Shown: one piece after another, positions 17,879-25,577 of the stretch
How positions within the stretch are numbered: the stretch's first letter is position 1
How the letters are laid out: each line of letters opens with the position of its first letter
NCBI RefSeq assembly: GCF_045310695.1
Contig: NZ_JBJIAA010000005.1
Location: forward strand, 62,001-126,000
Length of the DNA stretch: 64,000 nucleotides
Reading direction: 5' to 3'
Origin: Clostridium_S neuense
GTDB lineage: Bacteria > Bacillota > Clostridia > Clostridiales > Clostridiaceae
Made by a program: the position numbers and the translations under genes
The notes under the pieces: generated by a model
Told to the model about the DNA's origin: nothing
What the model saw: only the letters and a program-made list of their open reading frames with translations
Database searches by the model: none

Positions 17879-18020
17879 GCGCCAGAACTAAGGTAATATG
17901 ATTATTTTAGTTGACGAGGATGGGGAGTATCGAAATCTTCGGCGGATGCCCCACGGTAAACGCACTACCGTTAACGATTGATAAAAGCAGAAAGTGATTT
18001 TTGTTACAAAATCAATCTGG
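17879..18020 (+). ncRNA. glmS ribozyme: glmS ribozyme (glucosamine-6-phosphate-activated)
   Basis: The leader carries the diagnostic conserved blocks in order: GCGCCAGAACT immediately 3' of the cleavage site (between A17878 and G17879), AGTTGACGAGG (17910-17920), TATCGA, TTCGGCGGATGCC (17938-17950), and the P3 hairpin ACGGTAAACGCACTACCGT. These are followed by P4 (GATTG with CAATC) and P4.1 (TGATTTT with AAAATCA). Glucosamine 6-phosphate acts as coenzyme for self-cleavage, which destabilises the glmS message and gives product feedback. The 3' limit is estimated from the P4 pairing. About 105 bases without clear features separate it from glmS. Confidence 0.95.
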
Positions 18021-18125
18021 TGTTAAAACCTTAATAATTTATTAATATACCTAGAATCTCTTAAAAAATGAAGTTATTTTAGGTGTTATTAGTGTTGAAT
18101 TAAAAATACGAAAGGAAGATTTTTT

Positions 18126-19952
18126 ATGTGCGGAATAGTAGGTTATAGTGGTAAGAATGAAGCTTCTTCAATTTTAGTTGAGGGATTAAGTAAACTTGAG
18201 TATAGAGGATACGATTCAGCAGGAGTTGCTATACTAGATGATGGAAAAATAAATGTTTCAAAATGTAAAGGAAGACTTGTAAATCTTGAAAATAAATTGA
18301 AGAGTAGTCCACTTAAAGGAAATGTAGGAATTGGACATACTAGATGGGCTACACATGGTGAGCCGTCAGATGTGAATGCACATCCTCATAATAATAATGA
18401 TAATACAATAAGTGTAGTGCATAATGGTATAATAGAAAACTATATGGAGTTAAAGTCATGGCTTAAATCAAAAGGATATAAATTTGTTTCAGAAACTGAT
18501 ACAGAGGTTATTCCTAATCTTATAGACTATTTTTACAATGGAGATTTATTAGATGCGGTTATGAAAGCTATATCAAAAGTAGAAGGAAGTTATGCACTTG
18601 GCGTAGTTTGTTCAAATGAACCTAATAAAATCGTTGCAGTAAGAAAAGATAGTCCTCTTATAGTTGGAGCTGGAAAAGATGAAAATTTTATAGCATCAGA
18701 TGTTCCGGCTATATTAAATCATACTAGAGATATATATTATTTAAAAGATAAAGAGTTTGCTGTTTTAACTTCTGAGGGAGTAGAATTTTACTCTAATGAA
18801 GGAGAAAAAATAGAAAAAGAGCTTAATCATATAGAGTGGGATGCTAATGCAGCTGAAAAAGGTGGCTACGAGCATTTCATGTTAAAAGAAATTTATGAAC
18901 AACCTAAAGCTATAAAAGATACTATGACTTCTAGAATTATAGAAGATCAGCCTATAAAATTAGATGATATAAATATAACAAAAGAACAAATAGAAAATAT
19001 TGAGAAAATATATATAGTAGCTTGTGGAACTGCATATCATGCTGGAATAGTTGGAAAATATGCAATAGAAAAATTAGCTAGAATTCCAGTTGAAGTAGAT
19101 ATAGCATCTGAATTTAGATATAGAAATCCAATAATTACAAAGAATACTTTGATGATAGTTTTAAGTCAATCAGGAGAGACAGCCGATACTTTAGCTGCAT
19201 TAAGAGAGGCAAAGTCACTTGGAGCAAGAGTTATTGCTATAACAAATGTTGTTGGAAGTTCGGTTTCTAGAGAAGCAGATGATATTTTATATACATGGGC
19301 AGGACCAGAAATTGCAGTTGCATCTACAAAAGCTTATACTACTCAGCTTATAACTATGTATATATTGGCATTATTCTTTGCACAAAATAAAAATACTTTA
19401 ACTAATGAAGAAATAGAAAATATAAAAGCTGATATGCTTAAGCTTCCAGAAAAGGCAAAGGAAGTATTAGACAATAAAGAAAGAGTCCAAAAGTTTGCCT
19501 CAAACACTTATATGCATAAAGATATGTTTTATCTAGGTAGAGGTATTGATTATGCAGTAGCTATGGAAGGTGCATTAAAGCTTAAAGAGATTTCATATAT
19601 ACATTCTGAAGCTTATGCTGGTGGAGAATTAAAGCATGGAACTATAGCATTAATAGAAAATGGAACAGTTGTAGTAGCACTTGCAACTCAAAATGATTTA
19701 TATGAAAAAATGGTTAGTAATATAAAAGAGGTAACTACAAGAGGAGCAAAAGTTCTTGGAATTACAGTTGAAGGTAGAACTGGAATGGATGAATTTGTTG
19801 ATTCAGTTATATATGTACCAAAGGTAAACGACATACTTTTACCCGTACTCTCAGTTATCCAACTTCAATTATTAGCTTATTATGTTTCCGTAGAAAAAGG
19901 CTGTGATGTTGACAAGCCAAGAAACCTTGCAAAATCAGTTACAGTTGAATAA
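18126..19952 (+). CDS. glmS: Glutamine--fructose-6-phosphate aminotransferase (isomerizing)
   Basis: A 608-aa enzyme making glucosamine 6-phosphate from fructose 6-phosphate and glutamine, the first step of UDP-GlcNAc and cell-wall synthesis. The catalytic Cys follows the initiator Met (MCGIVGYSG). The glutaminase domain spans about 2-220 (EYRGYDSAG, HTRWATHGEPS), and two SIS isomerase domains follow (LSQSGETADT around 345, then EGALKLKEISYIHSEAY). The C-terminus is the invariant AKSVTVE. AAAGGAAG precedes ATG. Expression is controlled by the upstream ribozyme. Its position directly after mtlD is probably incidental, although both pathways meet at fructose 6-phosphate. Confidence 0.98.
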   Translation: MCGIVGYSGKNEASSILVEGLSKLEYRGYDSAGVAILDDGKINVSKCKGRLVNLENKLKSSPLKGNVGIGHTRWATHGEPSDVNAHPHNNNDNTISVVHNGIIENYMELKSWLKSKGYKFVSETDTEVIPNLIDYFYNGDLLDAVMKAISKVEGSYALGVVCSNEPNKIVAVRKDSPLIVGAGKDENFIASDVPAILNHTRDIYYLKDKEFAVLTSEGVEFYSNEGEKIEKELNHIEWDANAAEKGGYEHFMLKEIYEQPKAIKDTMTSRIIEDQPIKLDDINITKEQIENIEKIYIVACGTAYHAGIVGKYAIEKLARIPVEVDIASEFRYRNPIITKNTLMIVLSQSGETADTLAALREAKSLGARVIAITNVVGSSVSREADDILYTWAGPEIAVASTKAYTTQLITMYILALFFAQNKNTLTNEEIENIKADMLKLPEKAKEVLDNKERVQKFASNTYMHKDMFYLGRGIDYAVAMEGALKLKEISYIHSEAYAGGELKHGTIALIENGTVVVALATQNDLYEKMVSNIKEVTTRGAKVLGITVEGRTGMDEFVDSVIYVPKVNDILLPVLSVIQLQLLAYYVSVEKGCDVDKPRNLAKSVTVE

Positions 19953-19976
19953 AAATACAATAAGTAATTACGCATT

Positions 19977-20009
19977 GGCTGTACTTTAATACTAGAGTAC
20001 AGCCTTGTC
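19977..20009 (+). terminator. Probable terminator after glmS
   Basis: A 9-bp perfect stem pairs GGCTGTACT (19977-19985) with AGTACAGCC (19996-20004), followed by the T-rich TTGTCTT. The hairpin is good but the U tract is weak, so partial readthrough into the acetyltransferase gene is possible. Confidence 0.6.
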
Positions 20010-20055
20010 TTATATTATTGCCACAATAGATAAAATTTATACTGGAGGAATATGT

Positions 20056-20550
20056 ATGATAAGAAAAGGTAAGCCACAGGATATTGACTCCATAATGAGC
20101 ATAATTAAAGCTGCAATCAAAGACATGGAATCAAAAAACATACATCAATGGGACGAGATTTATCCAGACAAGACAGTTTTAAATGAAGACTTAGCAAATG
20201 GTAATTTATATGTCAATGTTGAAGATGATATTATAAATGCCATCGTGGTATTAAATGAGGAGCAAGCAGAGGAATACAAAGCTTTAAACTGGAAATATAA
20301 CTTTAGAAAACAGCTTGTTATTCATAGATTATGCGTTGATCCAAGGGCTCAAGGCGGTGGAATTGCAAGGAAGCTCCTTAAATATTCAGATGAATTTGCA
20401 GTAAAGGGTGGATATGGGGCTATAAGATTAGATGCCTTTACCCAGAATGAAAGAGCTTTGAGACTGTATGAAAAGAATGGATATGAAAAAGTGGGAAGCG
20501 TTCAGTTTAGAAAAGGTGAATTTTATTGCTATGAGAAGAATGTAGAGTAA
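20056..20550 (+). CDS. GNAT-family N-acetyltransferase
   Basis: A 164-aa protein with a single GNAT acetyl-CoA-binding fold. It has beta strands LVIHRLCVDP, the pyrophosphate loop AQGGGIARKLL (motif A), and the C-terminal motif RLYEKNGYEKVGSV. The acceptor is unknown. The frame extends upstream to 20005, but GGAGGA at 20044-20049 places the start at ATG 20056. It lies 104 bases after glmS, beyond a modest terminator, and may share its transcript. Confidence 0.88.
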   Translation: MIRKGKPQDIDSIMSIIKAAIKDMESKNIHQWDEIYPDKTVLNEDLANGNLYVNVEDDIINAIVVLNEEQAEEYKALNWKYNFRKQLVIHRLCVDPRAQGGGIARKLLKYSDEFAVKGGYGAIRLDAFTQNERALRLYEKNGYEKVGSVQFRKGEFYCYEKNVE

Positions 20551-20567
20551 ATATTAATAGCTTAAAA

Positions 20568-20616
20568 AAGACTATTGCATTAGCAAAAATTTGAATAAGG
20601 CAGTAGCCTTTTTTAT
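20568..20616 (+). terminator. Terminator after the acetyltransferase gene
   Basis: An imperfect stem pairs AAGACTATTGC (20568-20578) with GCAGTAGCCTT (about 20599-20610) through G-T pairs and one mismatch, followed by TTTTTT. Confidence 0.6.
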
Positions 20617-20652
20617 AAAAAGTTAATAAAAATGAAATGTACCATTATATAG

Positions 20653-20718
20653 CTACTCCTTTTCGTTTCCGTGAATATTTTTATAGATAGAATCAATGTA
20701 ATTGTCTACTTCTTTCAT
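20653..20718 (-). pseudogene. N-terminal remnant of permease-prefix-domain protein
   Basis: Reading leftward from ATG 20718, 21 residues (MKEVDNYIDSIYKNIHGNEKE) end in TAG. This is the typical beginning of the permease prefix domain 1 proteins that follow PadR regulators in Firmicutes. It sits 3 bases downstream of the padR fragment stop, as in the intact pairs. Only the first 21 codons remain, so the gene is broken. Family recall, not a search, is the basis. Confidence 0.45.
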
Positions 20719-20721
20719 TTT

Positions 20722-20949
20722 TCATACCCACTTAAAAAATATATCAATGATATTTTTAAAGAAAAACCACTCTTCTTTTTTAGTAACAAGATAATTTTTT
20801 TTATCTTCTGTAATTTTATAATATATACGTCTGCCACCGCCAGTTTCTGTATCATCCCAATAAGGAGATATCAGATTGTTTTTTTCTAATCTTTTTAAAA
20901 CTACATATAAAGTTCCATCTTTAATAGGATCATTAGGCTTGTATTCCAA
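20722..20949 (-). pseudogene. PadR-family regulator, N-terminally truncated
   Basis: The residues DGTLYVVLKRLEKNNLI, the charged GGGRRIYYKIT and the downstream K/E-rich stretch form the recognition helix and wing of a PadR winged-helix regulator. The N-terminal 30 or so residues expected before IKDGTLY are missing. At about 20920-20926 the sequence switches to the 3' half of an alpha/beta hydrolase gene running the other way. The apparent start ATG 20949 therefore lies in hydrolase-derived DNA. It is probably non-functional. Confidence 0.7.
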
Positions 20950-21400
20950 AATGCCATTTCATAGGTTTAATAGGTGGTTTGTAAATTCAAGGTTTAATGC
21001 TAAATCATATGAATGGATTGGAAAAAGCAAAGCTATGGTAAGATGGACAATAAGTTCTTCTTTGTTTGGAGATAAAAATAAAATTTCTGATGAGTTAGTT
21101 GATGATTTATATACGCTTGTTCATGAGCCTAATTGTAATAAAGCTTGGGAGTCCTTCCAATGTTATGAGCTTGGCAAAAAAGGAATGACTACAGATTTAG
21201 CGGTGCATTTAAGGGAACTATCAATGCCAGTTTTAATAGTCAATGGTGAAAAAGATTCTGGGGTTCCTGTAAAATATGCAATAGCGGCAAGTAAGGTTAT
21301 TAAGAATAGTAGGCTTCATGTGATGAAAGGATGTAAACATTGGGCTCAAAAGGAGAGACCAGAAGAATTTGTTCAGGTGTTTAATGAGTTTCTGCAGTAG
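20924..21400 (+). pseudogene. Alpha/beta hydrolase, C-terminal half only
   Basis: From IGSLGLYSKMPFH to the stop this is closely similar to residues 122-280 of the intact hydrolase at 28497 (for example KSYEWIGKSK, KKGMTTDLAVHL, VNGEKDSGVPVK, GCKHWAQKERPEEF). The acid (Asp in EKDSG) and His (CKHW) are present, but the nucleophile Ser elbow and oxyanion half are missing. The upstream in-frame ATG at 20876 lies within antisense padR sequence. The fragment resulted from a deletion or rearrangement joining it head-on to a truncated padR. Confidence 0.85.
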
Positions 21401-21412
21401 CAGAAATTCATT
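21383..21412. terminator. Hairpin between convergent gene ends
   Basis: A 13-bp stem with one G-T pair (21383-21395 with 21400-21412, loop AGTA) spans the hydrolase-fragment stop and lies 9 bases from the end of the minus-strand chemoreceptor gene. It has no strong T tract on either strand, so termination is uncertain. Confidence 0.4.
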
Positions 21413-21421
21413 AAACTATAA

Positions 21422-22954
21422 CTATTTTACAAGTTCATTCATGTTTTCAGCAATATTTTTTAGTTCATTAATATTAGCTTCTATTTCTTCGTTGGTAGCA
21501 GCACTTTGAGATATTGATTGCGATACCGTTGTGTATTTAGATATAGTATCCTCCGTTAAGCTGTTAACCTGTTTGTTAAATTCAACTACATTTTGAGTTT
21601 CTGTAAGTAGCGTTGTGGAAGCCGTGTTTATTTCTATTATATTGCTGCTAAATAATTTTAATTTATCAGTCATAATTTTTATATCATTTACTGTTTCGTT
21701 AATAATATTATTTCCTGTTTGAGATTTTTCGTTGTTCTCAGTCATTTGCTTTTCAACAAGATTTATATTAGCTTTTAATTCATCTAGCATTGAACTTACC
21801 TGGTTAAGAGACTGTCTTGTGTTTTCTGCTAGTTTGCGTATTTCATCAGCTACAACTGCAAATCCCTTACCATATTCACCTGCTCTTGCTGCCTCAATAG
21901 ATGCATTTAATGCAAGAAGATTTGTTTGTTCTGCGATATCTCCGAGAAGATTTAATATAGTATCTACCTGCTTTGATTTTTCTTCTAAAGCTTTTGTAGT
22001 TTGGAAAGTATTTTTAATATTTTTATTTATATCAGTAATAATTGTTAAAGCATTATTTAGAGACTGCTGATTCTTGTCCGTAACTGTGATAAAATCTTTT
22101 ATTTGTGATTCGCTAGCATTTGTTTTCTTAGAAACAGTTTCATTAGCATTTAGCAAAGTTTTTAATATCTCACTATTTTTGTTTGATTTATTTAACATTT
22201 CTTCACAGGAATTTGATATATTTTGGCTTGTTTCTGAAACTTCTAAAAGGGTACTTGTCTGCTCCTCAATAGCAGCACTTAAGTTTTCACTTGAAGCTAA
22301 AACAGTATTGGAAGTTTGTGATATATTTTTGAATAAATTCAATAGCTTTTGATTTTCTTCATTAATTTTTATTTCTTTTTCAGAAATTGAATCTAATAAA
22401 TTTGAAGAAAAATATACAACAAGACTAGTTAAAATCAAGGCTATTATGATTGTTACAGAAGTTAACATTAATTCTGCTGGTAATAAAGTTTTGTAATTTA
22501 AAATGGATGGATTATATATGTATACAGATATTTGGCAAGCAATACTTACTGCTATTGCGGTAATAATTAATTTTAAATCAAAAAATAGAGATTCTAGGGT
22601 TATAAAAAAGAAAATTATAAGCCATGTAGAATTTAAATGCATTGTAAAGTTTAAATATAAATATTGAAAATAAGTTATAAATAAATAAACATATTTAGTT
22701 ATGTTAAACCATTTAACATTGAAACCATTTTTTGAAACTGTATGCTTGTAGCATGACCATAGTATTACAACATAGGTGACTGTAAGTATCCCAAGGATAA
22801 TTAATGAATTAGTGTGTATTTTATCATTAAAACCAAATAATTTTAAAGCAGAATAAAATGTAAATGCCACAATACAGCAAATTATAAATATTGCCAGTAT
22901 TACTTTAAGCATTTTTTCGTAAAAATTTGTTTTGAAGGTTTTACCAGTATTCAT
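21422..22954 (-). CDS. Methyl-accepting chemotaxis protein with six-helix membrane sensor
   Basis: A 510-aa chemoreceptor. Six hydrophobic segments fill residues 15-190 with very short loops and no periplasmic ligand domain, so the signal is probably membrane-borne or energetic. There is no obvious HAMP; a helical linker (about 190-215) joins a long coiled-coil signalling domain. The hairpin tip that binds CheA/CheW is intact (IAEQTNLLALNASIEAARAGEYGKGFAVVADEIRKLAENT). It is transcribed leftward from a region containing a c-di-GMP-I riboswitch-like element and terminator. It stands alone, away from the chemosensory operon at 38-47 kb. Confidence 0.93.
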   Translation of the reverse strand: MNTGKTFKTNFYEKMLKVILAIFIICCIVAFTFYSALKLFGFNDKIHTNSLIILGILTVTYVVILWSCYKHTVSKNGFNVKWFNITKYVYLFITYFQYLYLNFTMHLNSTWLIIFFFITLESLFFDLKLIITAIAVSIACQISVYIYNPSILNYKTLLPAELMLTSVTIIIALILTSLVVYFSSNLLDSISEKEIKINEENQKLLNLFKNISQTSNTVLASSENLSAAIEEQTSTLLEVSETSQNISNSCEEMLNKSNKNSEILKTLLNANETVSKKTNASESQIKDFITVTDKNQQSLNNALTIITDINKNIKNTFQTTKALEEKSKQVDTILNLLGDIAEQTNLLALNASIEAARAGEYGKGFAVVADEIRKLAENTRQSLNQVSSMLDELKANINLVEKQMTENNEKSQTGNNIINETVNDIKIMTDKLKLFSSNIIEINTASTTLLTETQNVVEFNKQVNSLTEDTISKYTTVSQSISQSAATNEEIEANINELKNIAENMNELVK

Positions 22955-23145
22955 TTTTATTTACTCCTCTTTTATCTTTAGTTATGTTTTAAAATATTTT
23001 ACGTAATGTTGCTATATCATAACTTCCTATCTATAAGTTTATAATATATAGTTTAATATCTTTTAATTTTGCTTATGCAACCGGTGATAAATAGGTATAT
23101 GTATTATAAATATATGGTTCAATATATAATTATAAAAAATAAAAG

Positions 23146-23166
23146 GTCTATTATATAATAATAGAC
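23146..23166 (-). terminator. Intrinsic terminator in the chemoreceptor leader
   Basis: On the minus strand GTCTATTAT (23166-23158) pairs perfectly with ATAATAGAC (23154-23146), followed by CTTTTATTTTTT. It lies between the riboswitch-like element and the chemoreceptor, about 190 bases before its start, so it is well placed to act as a riboswitch expression platform. Confidence 0.7.
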
Positions 23167-23191
23167 GCACAAAAAGATATTATTTTTCCTT

Positions 23192-23280
23192 ATCTTTAGC
23201 AACCTGGCAATCATAAGAATTGAATTCCCTTAGACCCATAGCTTTGTGACCTTATTTTTCAATAAGTGTACTATTATGAT
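23192..23280 (-). promoter_or_regulatory. Cyclic di-GMP-I (GEMM) riboswitch-like aptamer, degenerate
   Basis: On the minus strand the conserved GEMM blocks appear in order: a GAAA-capped stem (CTTATT-GAAA-AATAAG), TCACAAAGCTATGGGTCTAA (consensus ACGCAAAGCNNNGGGYCUAA), then ATGATTGCCAGGTTGC with the tetraloop-receptor-side helix. The 5' block that is normally GGCAAA reads AGTACA here, and ACGCAAAG reads CACAAAG. Positions near ligand contacts therefore differ, and the element may be altered in specificity or decayed. It precedes a terminator and a chemoreceptor, a classic target of this riboswitch. Confidence 0.65.
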
Positions 23281-23371
23281 ATATAAAAAATAATACACTG
23301 AATTGGATCGGATTTCAATTGTATAATTATTTTTTGTTGGAAAATTAAAAATGAAAGATTACATATAGATT

Positions 23372-23476
23372 ATGAAAGAAGCTTTATCCAATTTAGAAAA
23401 AGGGAGATATGAAAACCCCGTAGTTGTAAACTGGAAAGATAAAATTAGATTTGATTACGGGGTGAATTGCTGCTGA
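23372..23476 (+). other. Short unassigned frame (34 codons)
   Basis: An ATG-to-TGA frame (MKEALSNLEKGRYENPVVV... ending YGVNCC) occurs in the otherwise noncoding 22955-23511 gap. It follows the divergent side of the riboswitch and has no convincing ribosome binding site. The composition is protein-like, so it could be a gene remnant. I see no family. Confidence 0.15.
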
Positions 23477-23511
23477 TTTTTAGTAACAATTTACTCCGTA
23501 AGTGGACTTAA

Positions 23512-23892
23512 TTACTCTGCTAATGCTATTACTTCTATCTCAACTAAAGCATCTTTAGGAAGCTTTACTTCCACACATGATCTTGCAGGCATATCTTTTT
23601 TAAAGTATCTTGCGTAAACTTCGTTGACAGCAGCAAAATCGCTCATGTTTTTTACAAATACAGTTGTTTTAACTACTTTGTCAAGGGAAGTTCCTGCTGC
23701 CTCAAGAATAGCTTTTACATTTTCTAGAGATCTTTCAGTTGCTTTTTGTACATCTCCATTAACTAGTTCTCCAGTTGTTGGATCTAGTGGAATTTGACCT
23801 GATGCAAATACTAAATTTCCAGCTTTAACAGCTTGTGAATAAGGGCCTACTGCTCCTGGAGCGTTTTTTGTACTTATTATTTTCTTTTCCAT
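23512..23892 (-). CDS. ridA: RidA family reactive imine deaminase
   Basis: A 126-aa Rid/YjgF protein that hydrolyses reactive enamine/imine intermediates such as 2-aminoacrylate and 2-aminocrotonate to the keto acid and ammonia. The motif PARSCVEVKLPKDALVEIEVIA contains the catalytic Arg and the conserved C-terminal Glu. The N-terminal GPYSQAVKAGNLVFASGQIPLDP is the other signature. A perfect AGGAGG is present upstream. It lies 31 bases downstream of the threonine dehydratase gene on the same strand, whose products are exactly these imines, so the two form a functional operon. Confidence 0.96.
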   Translation of the reverse strand: MEKKIISTKNAPGAVGPYSQAVKAGNLVFASGQIPLDPTTGELVNGDVQKATERSLENVKAILEAAGTSLDKVVKTTVFVKNMSDFAAVNEVYARYFKKDMPARSCVEVKLPKDALVEIEVIALAE

Positions 23893-23923
23893 AAAATAGT
23901 CCTCCTAATATTTTAATTTATGT

Positions 23924-25135
23924 CTATATTAATTTTACTACATATCCGTCCTTTTCTAAACAATTTAGTATACTTTCACCATGTGTTTTGGATTGAACTG
24001 TGATTTCAAAGGATACATCAGCATATTCAAGACCTTTTTCATTCCAGTTGCTGTCCTGTCTTACTGTAACGACGTTTCCTCCCATTTTTCCTATCTTTGA
24101 TATTAAAGTGCCCAAGGCTCCTGTTTTGTCCTGAAGCTCTACTTCAAATCTTATTGTTCTTTTTTCTAAAACCAATTCTCTTTCGATTATCTTAGCTGTA
24201 GTTGCAATATCAGCATTTCCTCCACTAACTAAAAGAGCTACATTTTTACCTTCTATTCCTTTTATTTTTTTAGCTAATAAGGCTGCTAAAGGTGCGGCTC
24301 CTGAACCTTCAACTATGAGCTTGCTTATTTCCATCAGCTGAAACATAGCGTGAGCTATTTCGTCTTCGCTTACTGTAACTATTTCATCTACATATTTTTG
24401 GAGATACTCTAAGCACTTATCGCCGATTGTACTGACGGATATGCCATCAGCTAAAGATTTTGCACCTGGAACAGTGGTGACTTTTCCATTTTTAATTGAA
24501 GTCTTGGCAGATGGGATTATTTCTGGTTCAACGCCTATTATCCTTATTGAAGGCTTTAAGGCTTTTGCTGCTGTGGCAATGCCAGATATTAGCCCGCCCC
24601 CGCCAATTGGAATAACTATAACATCAGTATCGGGTAACTCTTCTAATATTTCAAGAGCTATAGTTCCCTGTCCTGCCATTACATCTACATCATTAAAAGG
24701 TTCTAAAAAGGTTGCACCTGTTTCCTTTTGTATTTCTACGGCTTTATCATGACATTCATCATATACTTGACCAGCTTGAATAACTTCTGCACCATAGCCC
24801 CTTGTTGCATCTACTTTAGCTTGAGGTGCAGTTAATGGCATAACTATGGTGGATTTAACCTTAAAAGCAGTTGCAGCATAGGCAACTCCTTGAGCATGAT
24901 TTCCTGCGGAGGAGGCAATAACTCCTTTTTTCTTTTCTTCTTCCGTTAAATTAACTAGTTTGTTATAGGCACCTCTTAACTTAAAAGCACCAGTTTTTTG
25001 CTTGTTTTCACATTTTAAGTATACTTTGCAGCTGCATTTTTTTGAGAAGGTACTTGTGTAGAACAAGGGAGTTTTTCTTACTACTGCATTAATGTTTTCT
25101 TGAGCCTTTTTAATTTTTTCTAGGTTTAATTCCAT
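23924..25135 (-). CDS. ilvA: Threonine ammonia-lyase (threonine dehydratase) with ACT domain
   Basis: A 403-aa PLP enzyme converting threonine to 2-oxobutyrate and ammonia. The PLP lysine is in KTGAFKLRGAYNKL (about residue 53), the phosphate-binding glycine loop is PIGGGGLISG (about 183), and the core ends in LLVSGGNAD. The C-terminal about 75 residues (RTIRFEVELQDKTGALGTLI...) form one ACT domain, as in the short TdcB/IlvA1-type enzymes, so effector control is likely. A GTG five codons upstream overlaps the Shine-Dalgarno GAGGA; ATG 25135 is the start. Either isoleucine biosynthesis or threonine degradation is possible. Confidence 0.93.
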   Translation of the reverse strand: MELNLEKIKKAQENINAVVRKTPLFYTSTFSKKCSCKVYLKCENKQKTGAFKLRGAYNKLVNLTEEEKKKGVIASSAGNHAQGVAYAATAFKVKSTIVMPLTAPQAKVDATRGYGAEVIQAGQVYDECHDKAVEIQKETGATFLEPFNDVDVMAGQGTIALEILEELPDTDVIVIPIGGGGLISGIATAAKALKPSIRIIGVEPEIIPSAKTSIKNGKVTTVPGAKSLADGISVSTIGDKCLEYLQKYVDEIVTVSEDEIAHAMFQLMEISKLIVEGSGAAPLAALLAKKIKGIEGKNVALLVSGGNADIATTAKIIERELVLEKRTIRFEVELQDKTGALGTLISKIGKMGGNVVTVRQDSNWNEKGLEYADVSFEITVQSKTHGESILNCLEKDGYVVKLI

Positions 25136-25248
25136 GATAAATTTCCTCACTTAGTATAAAGTCTCTAAATTAAAAAAATGATTTAAAAATTAAATTTTAT
25201 TGATAATTTGATAATATTCAAGAAATTTGAAAAGTGTATGCTGTTCAC

Positions 25249-25264
25249 ATACATACGTATGTAT
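25249..25264. promoter_or_regulatory. 16-bp perfect palindrome upstream of ilvA
   Basis: ATACATACGTATGTAT is a perfect inverted repeat 114 bases before the ilvA start. A second perfect palindrome, GTACGCGTAC, is at 25343-25352. The first resembles TetR/AcrR-type operators. The gap 25136-25577 is otherwise A/T-rich, and I saw no T-box signature in it. Confidence 0.4.
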
Positions 25265-25466
25265 ATATTTTTTTATAAATTTTAGATATAGCCGATAATG
25301 GTATTTTTATTTGAAAAAATTTAACTATATTCTATCATATTTGTACGCGTACTACAATCATATTCTGTTAAAAGTGCAATTTTTAAAAAAATATTTTTGC
25401 CAATTTTTAAATTTTATCTTGGTAAATAGAAAAAATTATTAATAGAGACTATAAAGTTTTCCTAAA

Positions 25467-25513
25467 ATAAAGGTGCCAAAACTACTAAATAAATAGCAAA
25501 TTTGACACCTTAT
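25467..25513 (-). terminator. Terminator of the tsaC/sua5 gene
   Basis: On the minus strand AAGGTGTCAAA (25511-25501) pairs with TTTGGCACCTT (25480-25470), with one G-T pair, and is followed by TATTTT. It is 67 bases past the stop of the minus-strand gene. Confidence 0.75.
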
Positions 25514-25577
25514 CTATGATTTATTTATGTTCACGAGTGATGGTGGTTTTAGTTGAGTTAATTTCACTGTATATAAT

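Noticed and set aside
20671..20889. Plus-strand 72-codon frame
   Set aside because: Antisense to the padR remnant; aromatic-rich and without start signal.
25136..25577. T-box or threonine/isoleucine leader for ilvA
   Set aside because: No T-box consensus (AAGGGTGGAACCGCG-like) or leader peptide found, only palindromes.
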